Positions 54,846-64,000 of a DNA stretch of 64,000 nucleotides are shown here, piece by piece. Position 1 is the stretch's first letter. Each line of letters opens with the position of its first letter. This DNA comes from Bostrychus sinensis. Lineage: Eukaryota; Chordata; Actinopteri; Gobiiformes; Eleotridae. The stretch lies in assembly GCA_020698575.1 (NCBI GenBank), contig CM036239.1:50681763-50745762 (forward strand), written 5' to 3'. The position numbers and the translations under genes were made by a program. The notes under the pieces are model-generated. The model saw only the letters and a list, made by a program, of their open reading frames with translations, did no database searches and had not been told where the DNA came from.

Positions 54846-55089
54846 CTTTACAGAATGTAATTTGCTCTCAACCAATCTCCAAAATGTTGTATGACAAAAT
54901 ATTTACATACTTTTGTCATTCGTAATGAGGTAGTTTTCAAAATGTGTCCAAGCTTGTGAGCTTCTGTAGCTAACACATGCTTGATAGTCTGCTATGTGCC
55001 ACTAGACGTCCATCTTGATAGTGCCATAGTCCTTTTTTGTCCTTCTTTGCACCTTTGTCAGTCCAAACTCTCATACGGTCTTGTATGAG

Positions 55090-55330
55090 TCTAAGTCAAT
55101 AACATCTTTCTGTCAACTTCACTGTATGTCCCTCATATTTCTCTGCATTCGTCTGCACACAGACTGTATACTTTTTGCTTAAAGGTCCCACATAACCAAC
55201 TGCTTTCTTTGCTGTTTCATCTGCTGCCTCGTTCCTGCTGCATGTTCCTTTGCATTTCCTCACAGCTGCTTCAGTACGGAGTCTCACAGCTTCTACCAGT
55301 TCTGCTGTCTCTCTCTTAAAAGTTTAGTAG
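55090..55330 (-). pseudogene. pol: Retroviral pol, RNase H end fragment
   Basis: Minus-strand frame: MRLRTEAAVRKCKGTCSRNE then AADETAKKAVGYV, the end of a retroviral RNase H (N-x-x-AD motif preceded by a basic KC-K-G segment). It lies upstream of the integrase piece in transcription order, as expected. Between them the rest of integrase is missing, replaced by the hAT insertions. Confidence 0.6.
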
Positions 55331-55334
55331 GTGT

Positions 55335-56269
55335 CCAGTGCTAGTTGTGAGTCCCTCCCACATCCAGCAGGGGCATCAGTGTGTAATAAACTTTGATCTG
55401 ATTATAATAAAATATCTTTAAACATAAGCAAAATCAAATACTCTATTATATATAGTGATGTGATGAGGTTAATTTTAAAAAGCAATGAAGAAAGTTATGA
55501 GTAACCTTGCAATTAATCAACTATATACACAGTCTTTATTACAATCATACGTTGTGGTTTCTAATTATATTTACTTTTATTCTGCAATTTGTTTATGCTT
55601 ACTTATTACTACAACACTCAGTTATAGTCTAACATTTGAGTCACAGAGTAGGAAAAAAAAGGGGAAAAAAATGTGCAGAGAGGGTAGCAGCTAGAGAGTA
55701 GAGAAAGGAGGGGTGATAAGAGCACACAGAGGCTGCTATGATAGAAATGACCACTGGGGGAATTTAAACGATGAAGGAGGAGTGGACTCATCAGAATGGC
55801 TACTTAATGATTTTTTTAACTCCATATTATTGACCTGGATGAACTTTAGTGGACAAACTGAGTGTCCACAGCAGGTGCAGCTGGTAGCACCAGGCCAGTG
55901 ATGAACCAAAATGGATGTTTATGAGTAAAACTTTGAGTAGCAACTGTCCAGGTGAATAATAACTGTCATTTTCAAGGCCGTATTATAATTTGTGTTAGAA
56001 ATTATAAAAGCTGCTGTCCTTAAGGGATCAGGTTATTATTATTATTATTAATTTATTTTTATTAATACACAAGAGAGTGGTTCGACCACTTTTGTCTTAT
56101 TCCAGCAGAAGACTTTGTATCATCACAGAGAGAGGAGATCATTCCAAGGTTAACAGGACCTGAGTCAACTCTTGGAGGAGAGTTTGGGCCTCAAACAGGA
56201 AACTATTCTGGCCTATTTACCGACAGGCATTTGGCCAGTTACAGCACAATTTAAATCTGCTCTATAAAC
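55335..56269. other. Non-retroviral interior of the provirus, unassigned
   Basis: AT-rich sequence with a (TTA) run near 56034-56055. No retroviral coding, no gene. It should contain reverse transcriptase if the provirus were complete, but none is readable. Confidence 0.5.
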
Positions 56270-56720
56270 TAAACAAATTAAAGATAATGTGGATTTAATG
56301 TTAACTTATGTGGTTTTAGAAAGAGTAAATTAAAATAATGTTGTGGAGTAATTGATGAAAGTTTATCTCATAAACAGCACATAACCCATATTCAAACAAA
56401 AATATCACAAACAACTGCAATCCTTTCTAAAATTAAGTATATTTTAAACAAAACTACACTATGCATGCATATTGCTCTCTTGTTCTACCAGATATGACCT
56501 GCTGTGTTGAAGTTTGGGGGCACACTTATGCAACAAATACAAAACCAATTTTTATTTTACAGAAAAAAACATAAGGATCATCAACCATTCTGCTTACAAT
56601 GAATCTACTAAACCAATATTTATCAAATTTCAAGCAGTAAAATTCTATGATTTAGTGAGTCCTAATACAGCATTATTTATGTATAAAGTAAAAAAAATTG
56701 CTAAATAGCATATTGTTTAT
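56270..56720 (+). mobile_element. LINE reverse-transcriptase 3' fragment in the provirus
   Basis: Plus-strand pieces such as GVIDESLSHKQHITHIQTKI-like at 56345 and KKNIRIINHSAYNESTKPIF at 56560-56620 belong to the same type of LINE thumb/connector region as 4030-4495. Opposite orientation to the provirus, so a later nested insertion is likely. Confidence 0.6.
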
Positions 56721-59426
56721 GTTTGAAGATAGGGATGATAAATATAATCTTAGGGGAGAGGACATGTTTAAAAACAGGCGTTAGAACTGATATAAAGAAG
56801 AACTGTGTTTCTGTTAAAGGTAAACTTGTGGAATTCTGGGATTACAGCTGAACTTAAGAGGGGTAATTCATTAATTTACTTTGAAAAACAGCTAAAAAAA
56901 AATTTTTTTAAACAAATATAAATATGACATTTGAGTTGTTGTTTTAGTTACTGCCATAGATATTGTTGTATTGTGTCGTCTCAGTGTTGTCCAGTTTAGC
57001 TCTGGTACATTAGTATTTTGTTGACCAACCACACCATCCCCTGTTTCTGAAAGAGAACTGCACTGCCAACCTCATCTCTTTCAGAAACATCTGTATGCTT
57101 TCTTTACCACAGGACCTGGTGATTTGGCTTCGTGACCTGCGTCTGCAGTTAAGGTGATGTGTGCTGCACTCTCAGGTGAGAGAGCACAGAGATGTGTTTG
57201 TGTAGGGGAGAGTTCAGCAGCAGCAGCCACGCCCCCAGGTCAGCCACGCCCCCAGGTCCCACAGAAATGTTACCACACTGAGTCTGGGTGAGGCATGGTC
57301 CATGTCAGTGGATCATAAACTGGGTCATCATCCTGGAGATATGTAAATATCCAATGTATAAAGTATTTTGGTGGATTATGAGGCTGTATCAGTTGTATCC
57401 ATAGGTAACCAGTGTTCAGTCAGCACAGGAAGAGGAAGAGGATCCTCATTCAGGAGTAACCAACACCGTAGCCCAGAGTAGACCCAGGTTCAGGTTGGGT
57501 CATTAGCATTTGTCTGGCAGAGAGTGGCCCCTAGGAACAGTTCACTGTGAGACCCCCAGGAAAAGTCACAACTGTCCCTTCCTCAGGACTTAGTAGAACA
57601 TGATTTTATCAGATTGTCTCTTACGTCCATGACCCTCTTTTTGCCTGAGTGCACCATGGCGTTGTTGTGTGAAGTTAGGGCTGAACTGAGGAGCTGTAGA
57701 ACTGGAGCAGGATGCAGGTTGTGCTGTGAGTCTTTGCCTTCTGCTTGTCCTTATCTTACTCTTTCTTCATTTCATTCATTTGTTGTATCTACAGCCCAAG
57801 GACTTGAGCTTGTAGCCTCTGCAGCTCACTCTCCTGACTGTTAGCTTTAGCATTGCAATGTCCCATGTGATGTATTATGTTTGATTCCCATTGATATCAG
57901 GGCATTGTATGAAGAGCAGCTACTTCAGTGTTGGGGAGGTGTAACAGGTCAGGTCTGTGAGCTGGAGCTGAGTTAGTCTCAGGCCTCACTACAGGGAGAG
58001 GTGACTACTTAGGGAGGTGAGAGGAAGTTATTTTCCTCGTCTTGGTTATTTAGATTTGTCTCTGTGCCTGATCTGAGTTACAGTGTTTGTATTTGTGGGG
58101 CGACTGCAGTGAGTGTAGCCTGCTCGCATCGTTAAGTGAGGGAGGTACGTTTTCAGAGATGATTGTAGAGTTTCAGTTTTAGGGCTGCTCAGCCTGAGCT
58201 GGGAAAGATCCCTCAACAAAATATATTATTTTATAAGAAACTTTTTTGGAAAGTTTAAAGCATGTCTTAGAGAGCAATAATTAACTTTATTAATAACTAT
58301 AGCTTAAAATTAAATTTGACAAATGTGCTATGGTTAAAAATTGAACAAAATCAATAAAACCTACTCAGAGACAACTCTAGAAGGTTTAGTAGTTTAGGTT
58401 AGACTTGGATGCAGAGGATAGCATTGAATGTATACATATATTTTTTATTAATACAGTTAAGCTAATTTCATGTCACCTCAGTTCTTTCTTATAAATTATG
58501 CAACTGACAAAAACACACATAGAATCTAAATGAGATTAAAGTAAAAATGGGCTGTTTTCCTATCTTTTTTGAAGCAACTAGACATAGAGATAACAACCAG
58601 CTCAGGCCTTTACCACAGACTGAGCTGCTCCTCTCATTTCATTACTAAGGACAACTCTCTGATTTTTATTCTTAGCCTTAATGTTAGCACTGTTTAGCAA
58701 CTTTTGCTGACTGTAAATGTCAATAAATCCTCTTTTGACGTCTTCTAACTCTACTCAGCTCAGGCTTCACTCACATTTTTGTCCCAAAACAAACTTATTT
58801 TAGTTCAGATTATTTGGCTTGAGATAGCCTAATATTGCAGTCAGTTGATGTTAAAAAGTTTTTTTTAGTTTTTTTTTGTTTTGTTTTTTTGTCGTTGTTG
58901 ACAAGCGCCCCAAACTTCCACAGTATGTACCTAACTTCTCTCAGTCAGAGAGAAACAGAGAAGTAATCTGTCTGTGCTGCAGCAGGAAGGGAGGAGGGAG
59001 AGCAGCAACAGTTACAGGAATGGATCAAACCATTTGTTGCACAGGGGTGTTTTTTTTTTCTGCTAAAGTAAGCCTATTTGATTTTTAATATGGTACATCA
59101 AGAAATTTACCTATTATTATTATTATTACCTATTTCAAATACACAATTATAGCATTTAAACATTTTCTTTAAATTCTCCTTATTTTTTAGGGGTGCTGGA
59201 ATTATTTTTAGGGTCTAAAAGTGGAGTCACAACAGCATGGACCACTGTTTGAACGTTTATTACCTGTTCTAGTCCCAACAAAACTCTGCTCTGCACCTCT
59301 TTACACACTTTTCTGTCACTTTCTGCTTCCTTTTCTTTTCTGTCCACAGTAAACATAAATCTAAAGCACCAGTCCACTCCTCTTTTGTCAGTTTTGTTAA
59401 GTTTCGTTTTTGTCTTGTCCATTTTG
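56721..59426. other. Unassigned 2.7-kb block inside the provirus
   Basis: Mostly unique-looking DNA: a repeated cagccacgcccccaggt (57225 and 57242), a T run near 58861-58890, ATT runs near 59115, and aggggtgctg near 59190 shared with 9092. Splice-like and open segments occur but no gene can be supported. No gag or protease coding was recognised. Confidence 0.5.
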
Positions 59427-59833
59427 CAGTGGTGGAGTAAGTAGTCTACTTTTTTTTTTTTTTTTTCAAATAAGAGCACAAAAACATTCACCAAAGTAAA
59501 TGTATTTTCAAGTAAAACTATTAGCTATAAATAGCTGCTTACAATTCTACTTTTAAGTAGAAGTGAAAGTACAATGCACAAATTCAAAGTGAAATATGAT
59601 TAATATGATTAATTTTGGAAAGTGATAAGGAGAGTTATATGTATTCTTGCAATTTATCATTTTTAAAACAATCTTTAAAATGTAGTGAGGTAAAAGTGCA
59701 AATACTAGCTCCAAAAATCTACCTAAGTAGAAGTAAATGTATCTATCCCAAAAATCACTTAAGTAAAGGAGAAATATCTAAACTTTTCACTCAAGTACAG
59801 TAACACAGTACTTTTAGTCACCTTCCACCCCTG
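59427..59833. mobile_element. Short hAT-type element
   Basis: Ends cagtggtggagtaagtagtc and the right end ttccacccctg belong to a fish hAT family rich in aagta/acttaagta words, which fill the interior (aagtagaagtaaatgtatct). 407 bp, non-coding. An exact 8-bp duplication is not seen. Confidence 0.75.
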
Positions 59834-60736
59834 TCCTGTCACTGTCTGTCACCAAGTCCACATTTACACATCTGTACTTCAAACTGCTGGGAATAGAAAT
59901 GTTATTTTTTGTACAATCCTAATGCATGGATCTAAACTTTTCACCACACAGCGATCCCTCTAGATCTGACCTTGTCCACTCAAGCTTCTACGCAGAGACC
60001 GTGGCCTCTGTGCGGGGCGGGGGTTCTATCGGGATATGTGTGATTTCAGTTTTAAAGACCCAACAGTCCTATTGTCCCGGGCTTTCGCCTTTATTTTTTC
60101 TCCACCCCACAATATACAGCCTATGCAGTCTCTGTTTCAGAACCTCTACTGGAATTTGGACACTACTAAGTGTCCTACACAGTATTGGCCCTATAATATG
60201 ACTACAGAGACTCAAGCCACCCTCAGTAACCCCCCAAAAAAAACAAAAAAATCTGTCCCTGCCGGTTTATCAGGGTTCCAAACCCAGGAGGCTCCAAGCC
60301 TCAGGCTCCAAGCCTTTATTTCACATTCCAACCATCTTGGTCTAGGGTATTTATGTTTCTTAGCAGTGACTACGTTTAATAGGTTCTCGTCAGATCCTAT
60401 TCCAAGAGGTATTTGATTAAGAATTAAACAAGATACCCTCAGAGTCCAACTCTGGCTGAAAATAGACCTAGTCTATCCTCAGTCTTGACCGGGCCTAGCG
60501 CCACCTAGTCCAACTAGGATTTTTACCGGCTCATAATCTTTCCCTAACGTGTTAGTATGTTATGTGCTTTTGCCACCTTACGTGTGTAGAAACTCAAAAT
60601 CAATAACTAAATATAGATATATATTGTAAAACATTTTCTAATTTTACGAGACTGAGAATTACAGATTTCTGAGACAGTGACAACCCTATGAAATAAAAAC
60701 TAAGCTGTGCAGAAATTTTATTAAAAAGGTTTTCTG
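59834..60736 (-). other. Leader/gag region of the provirus without readable gag
   Basis: This lies between the splice donor and the hAT. It should hold the start of gag, but neither strand gives recognisable gag. A plus-strand frame at 60036-60416 is open for 126 codons and is probably chance. Confidence 0.45.
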
Positions 60737-60744
60737 CTTACCTT
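60737..60744 (-). promoter_or_regulatory. Retroviral major splice donor
   Basis: On the minus strand aag|gtaagc occurs about 90 bases after the primer binding site, where the subgenomic env donor of simple retroviruses lies. Confidence 0.5.
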
Positions 60745-60828
60745 ATTTTGTGGGTGCCCTGGTTGTCACAGACTCAGTCACCAAACTCCGCCTCGATGTG
60801 TCCAAAAGTCCTCTAGAAGAAGCTTTCC

Positions 60829-60846
60829 ACCCACGTCGGGTCACCA
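60829..60846 (-). promoter_or_regulatory. Retroviral primer binding site
   Basis: Two bases after the 5' LTR the minus strand reads tggtgacccgacgtgggt. It begins with the required TGG and resembles the site complementary to tRNA-Trp, with one C missing from the run of four. Assigned from memory of tRNA 3' ends. Confidence 0.6.
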
Positions 60847-60848
60847 TT

Positions 60849-61398
60849 TATTAGGATTGTTCATTTTGGGTGAAAGCATCAAAGAGGACGATGATTCAGA
60901 AGTATAATCAAGTCAGAAGGTTTATTTTAGTATCACACAGGTAAGGTAACAACAGCTGTTCCCCGCTGAAAGGGAGAGGGTGAGCAAGCCGTCCAAAAAG
61001 GAGTGATCACAGTTTTTATACTATGTATGACAATGTATGACGATTTCTGCATATCATTATATTGTTTTCTTCAAGAAACTCCTGTGCCTCGACCAGGCCA
61101 GAGTTCTCATTACTGCAGTGCCTAATCTTCGTTATCTTCAGGAGCATCCCACGCAACGGCAGGGAGCCCCCATCCTGTAACCTTGAGTTTCCTAACTTTG
61201 TAACCAGCTCAATATTGTGCACTTTTGCAAATGCACAATGTACCTAATCGCAGAGTGACCTTTAGAGGGAAAGGAGAAAAACATCCTTTAGAATCAAAAT
61301 ATTCTTACTAATATTGAAGCGTTTATTAACCTTAGCAATAGTACATCAAAATATAAGTTTAGTGGTAATACGCAAAGCTATATGTAGAAATATTCAAC
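60849..61398 (-). mobile_element. Endogenous retrovirus, 5' LTR (minus orientation)
   Basis: This 550-bp copy matches 50286-50799. It has the same TATA-type box (about 61009-61023) and AATAAA (60921-60926), plus two short pieces absent from the other LTR (a 10-bp duplication of tatgacaatg near 61025 and a 26-bp aggagaaaaa-containing stretch near 61265). Outside the two LTRs, attac (50281-50285) and tttac (61399-61403) could be a 5-bp target duplication with one change. Confidence 0.95.
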
Positions 61399-61403
61399 TT
61401 TAC

Positions 61404-63337
61404 AAACTGCAGTAACAACTCTCGTGTCCTGTTTGCTACAGTAAACAGGTTAACAAACCCCCAGCTCCATTGCCTTCAGAACTCATTTCCACATCTAAGT
61501 GCAATGAGTTTGCAAGATTTTTTAATGACAAGGTCCAGAGTATTAAACATGCTATAAACTCCACAACACAGATAACAACCCTGCAGCCAGCCAGACTCAG
61601 AGCTGACACACTTCACCCCTGTCACTGACAAAACAGTCCAAGAGATCATCTCCAGTCTGAGTTCATCCACTGCTGCCTCCATGTGGTACCCACTAGATTT
61701 CTAAAATCTGTGCTGAGCAGTTTGTTACCTCAACTTTCTCATTTAGTTAACATCTCACTGCAGTCTGGGACATTTCCAAGGGCCTTGAAAACTGCTGTCA
61801 TCAAACCTTTCCTAAAGAAGAGCAGTCTTGATGCCACAGTACTGAACAACTATCGGCCCATATCAAACCTGCCGTTTTTAGGTAAAGTCCTTGAGAAAGT
61901 TGTATACCAACAACTTACTGACTTTCTTCTGCGGAACAACTGCTTTGATGATTTTCAGTCAGGTTTTAGGCCCCATCACAGCACTGAGACTGCTCTTATC
62001 AAGGTGACTAATGACATCCGCCTGAACACCGACACAGGCAAAGTCTCTGTCTTAGTTCTGCTGGATCTGAGGCTGCTTTTGATACAGTTGACCATGTGAT
62101 CCTGTTACAAAGATTAGAGGACTGGGTGGGCATTTCTGGTACTGCCCTTAAATGGTGTAAGTCCTATCTTGAAGACAGGAAGTACTTTGTTGAAATCGGT
62201 AACTGTGTCTCAGAGCAAATGGCCCTGACCTGTGGGGTGCCCCAGGGGTCCATCCTGGGACCTCTTTTGTTCAATCTTTACATGCTCCCTTTAGGCCAAT
62301 TAATAAGCAGCAATAACATATCCTACCACAACTATGCAGATGACACTCAGATTTACATCTCACTGACAGCAGGTGAATATGGACCTGTGGATTCACTCTG
62401 TCACTGCATCCAACAGATCAATGAGTGGATGAGGAACAACTTTCTCCAGCTAAACACAGACAAGACTGAAATAATCACCTTTGGCCCACAGAAACAAAGA
62501 CAAGGTGTCTGTAGTCACCTCGAGTCTCTTTCACTAAAACCTACAAGTCAGGTTAGAAATCTCGGGGTAATCATGGACTCTGACTTGAACTTCAGCAGTC
62601 ACATTAAATCTATAACATCATCAGCATTTTACCATCTCAAAAACATTGCCAGAATCAAAGGTATACTGTCTAAACCAGACCTAGAGAGACTTATTCATGT
62701 GTTCATCTCCAGCAGGTTAGACTACTGTAACAGTCTGCTCACTGGACTCACTAAGCGAGCTGTAAGACAGCTGCAGGACGTCCAGAACGCTGCTGCTCGG
62801 GTCCTGACCAAAACCAGGAAGTATGACCATATTAGTCCTGTCCTCAGGTCTCTGCACTGGCTTCCTGTTGCTCAGAGAATAGACTTTAAAACATCTCTGC
62901 TTGTGTACAAGTCTCTCCATGGCTTAGCACCAAAGTACATCTCTGACCTGTTGGTCCCATATCTCATATCACATCTCAGACTCTGAGGACCTCAGGGACA
63001 GGTCTCTGCTGGTCCCAGAGTCAGGACTAAACTCAGTGAAGCAGTGTTTCAGTTTTATGCAGCTAAACTCTGGAACAGTCTCCCTGACGATGTTAGACCT
63101 CTACTCTGACAATGTTCAAGTCCAGACTTAAAACTGTTCTTTTTAGCTGTGCATATGACAACTGAAAGTGTTTTATCTGCACTCTTCTCTTTTAATTGAA
63201 TTTTAAATTGATTCTTAATTATACTCTTTAAATTTGATTTTATTGTTTTAATTGTGTTTTGTACTTTTAAAGTTGTCTTTTTTTCTGTAAAGCACTTTGA
63301 ATTGCTCTGTGCATGAATTGTGCTACACCTTGCCTAA
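61404..63337 (+). mobile_element. L2-type LINE, 3' portion with reverse transcriptase
   Basis: Continuation of the LINE cut at 50280. The frame reads AVIKPFLKKSSLDATVLNNY and RPISNLPFLGKVLEKVV (61795-61900), a QSGFRPHHSTETALIKV segment, the first catalytic block broken by a one-base shift near 62072, then GVPQGSILGPLLFNLYMLPL at 62238, the catalytic NYADD at about 62330-62344, and the thumb region to 62986. The 3' UTR ends at a short ttgcc-type tail. It is highly similar to bases 1-762. Apart from a few small lesions it is well preserved. Confidence 0.93.
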
Positions 63338-64000
63338 TTATCGCATCACATTAAAGCCAGAGACACTCAAACAATATGCTCTCTGCAGCATTATACCCTG
63401 AACTACTGCACTTCTGTATGTGGAAATACAACATGGGAGACTACATCATGTTGCATTGTGGGATGCATCCTCATCTCTACAAACGCAGAGAGACACAATA
63501 AGAGCCCAATATCACAACAGCATAAACATAGACAAAAACTACACTAAACAATCCCAGGACGTCTCATCATTAGACCCTCCTTCTTAACCATATTTTGCAA
63601 ATTATCCTCGCCTAGGCTTTTTTTTTTTTTTTTTATAAATAGAACTATAAAATTTCATCAAAAAAAAAAAAAGTTTCAAAAATATAAACAGAGGAAGATT
63701 TTTAAATGGGTTGTCTAAAAAAAAGGAAACACATTCTTCAAATTAAAAAAGCCATGAAAAATAAAGCCATGTCTCAATTTTAAAAACAGCATCTTCAATT
63801 GTTTTTGATTGCTTCAAAAATAAAAATGAGGAATTTTTAAAAACGTTGCCTCCAAAAAGAAAATGATCTCTGAAACTTAATAAAGACTCATAAAAAAGCC
63901 ATGTCTCATTCAATTCTCCATATATAAGCTTATCTCAAAATATAAAACATTTTTCAATTAAAAATAACACTCACAAAACAAAAAAGTCCCACTATTTAAA
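63338..64000. repeat. A-rich region with an imperfect direct repeat
   Basis: A T run at 63619-63636 and an A run near 63661. From about 63683 an A-rich unit of roughly 130 bp recurs: both copies contain gaatttttaaa-like text, a ttgyct-aaaaa stretch and end in aaagccatgtctca (63764 and 63894). No coding sequence is supported. Confidence 0.55.

Noticed and set aside
60036..60416. Plus-strand gene of 126 codons in the provirus leader
   Set aside because: No splice or start context, no family resemblance, and opposite to the provirus; probably a chance frame.

Overview
This window reads as gene-poor, repeat-rich chromosomal DNA of a vertebrate, most likely a ray-finned (teleost) fish. Short exons are bounded by GT/AG splice sites, and the repeats are typical of fish: L2-type LINEs, Tc1/mariner, hAT and PIF/Harbinger DNA transposons, Penelope-like elements, a Polinton (Maverick) remnant, a Ty3/gypsy element of unusual gene order, tRNA-type SINEs and a class I-like endogenous retrovirus. 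I see no bacterial genes, rRNA or functional tRNA. I make no species call.

Host-like genes are few. Two small membrane-protein genes face away from each other: one on the minus strand (coding exon 4972-5391, untranslated exon 1 ending at 6438) and one on the plus strand (exon 1 ending at 10300, coding exon 11542-12072). Each has a CCAAT motif at a non-coding first exon followed by a coding exon that appears to hold the whole reading frame. A third gene exon, apolipoprotein-L-like, lies at 47938-48613. A further minus-strand gene (about 15.7-20.3 kb) is broken by a 3.03-kb hAT insertion with a perfect 8-bp target duplication. A THAP zinc-finger gene or transposase (29.08-33 kb) and some orphan exons complete the set.

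Layout: 0-4.5 kb, LINE, Penelope and Tc1 remnants plus a 1.57-kb array of an 11-bp unit. 4.8-12.1 kb, the two small genes. 12.7-20.5 kb, a Penelope element with inverted terminal repeats and the disrupted gene with nested hAT and Tc1. 20.5-29 kb, an L2 LINE, a gypsy tail, a Harbinger element, then a Polinton remnant cut by a MITE and a SINE. 29-42 kb, THAP gene, LINE and Tc1 pieces, and a Penelope element nested in a hAT. 42.5-47.3 kb, a gypsy element with integrase upstream of reverse transcriptase (Gmr1-like). 47.9-48.6 kb, the ApoL-like exon. 48.85-63.34 kb, one L2 LINE split into an endonuclease half and a reverse-transcriptase half by an 11.1-kb minus-strand provirus. 63.3-64 kb, A-rich DNA.

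The window is best read as layered insertion history. Target duplications at four insertions (tcaaaggg; ctttacag; cagtacaa; a 13-bp duplication around a Penelope element) and host-repeat continuity across the provirus allow insertions to be ordered. Most mobile coding regions are visibly dead through frameshifts, stops or lost catalytic residues. No clearly new biological system was found. The observations most worth following are the integrase-first gypsy element, the 11-bp array with its ordered variants and dispersed relatives, the hAT-broken gene, and the pair of small membrane-protein genes.
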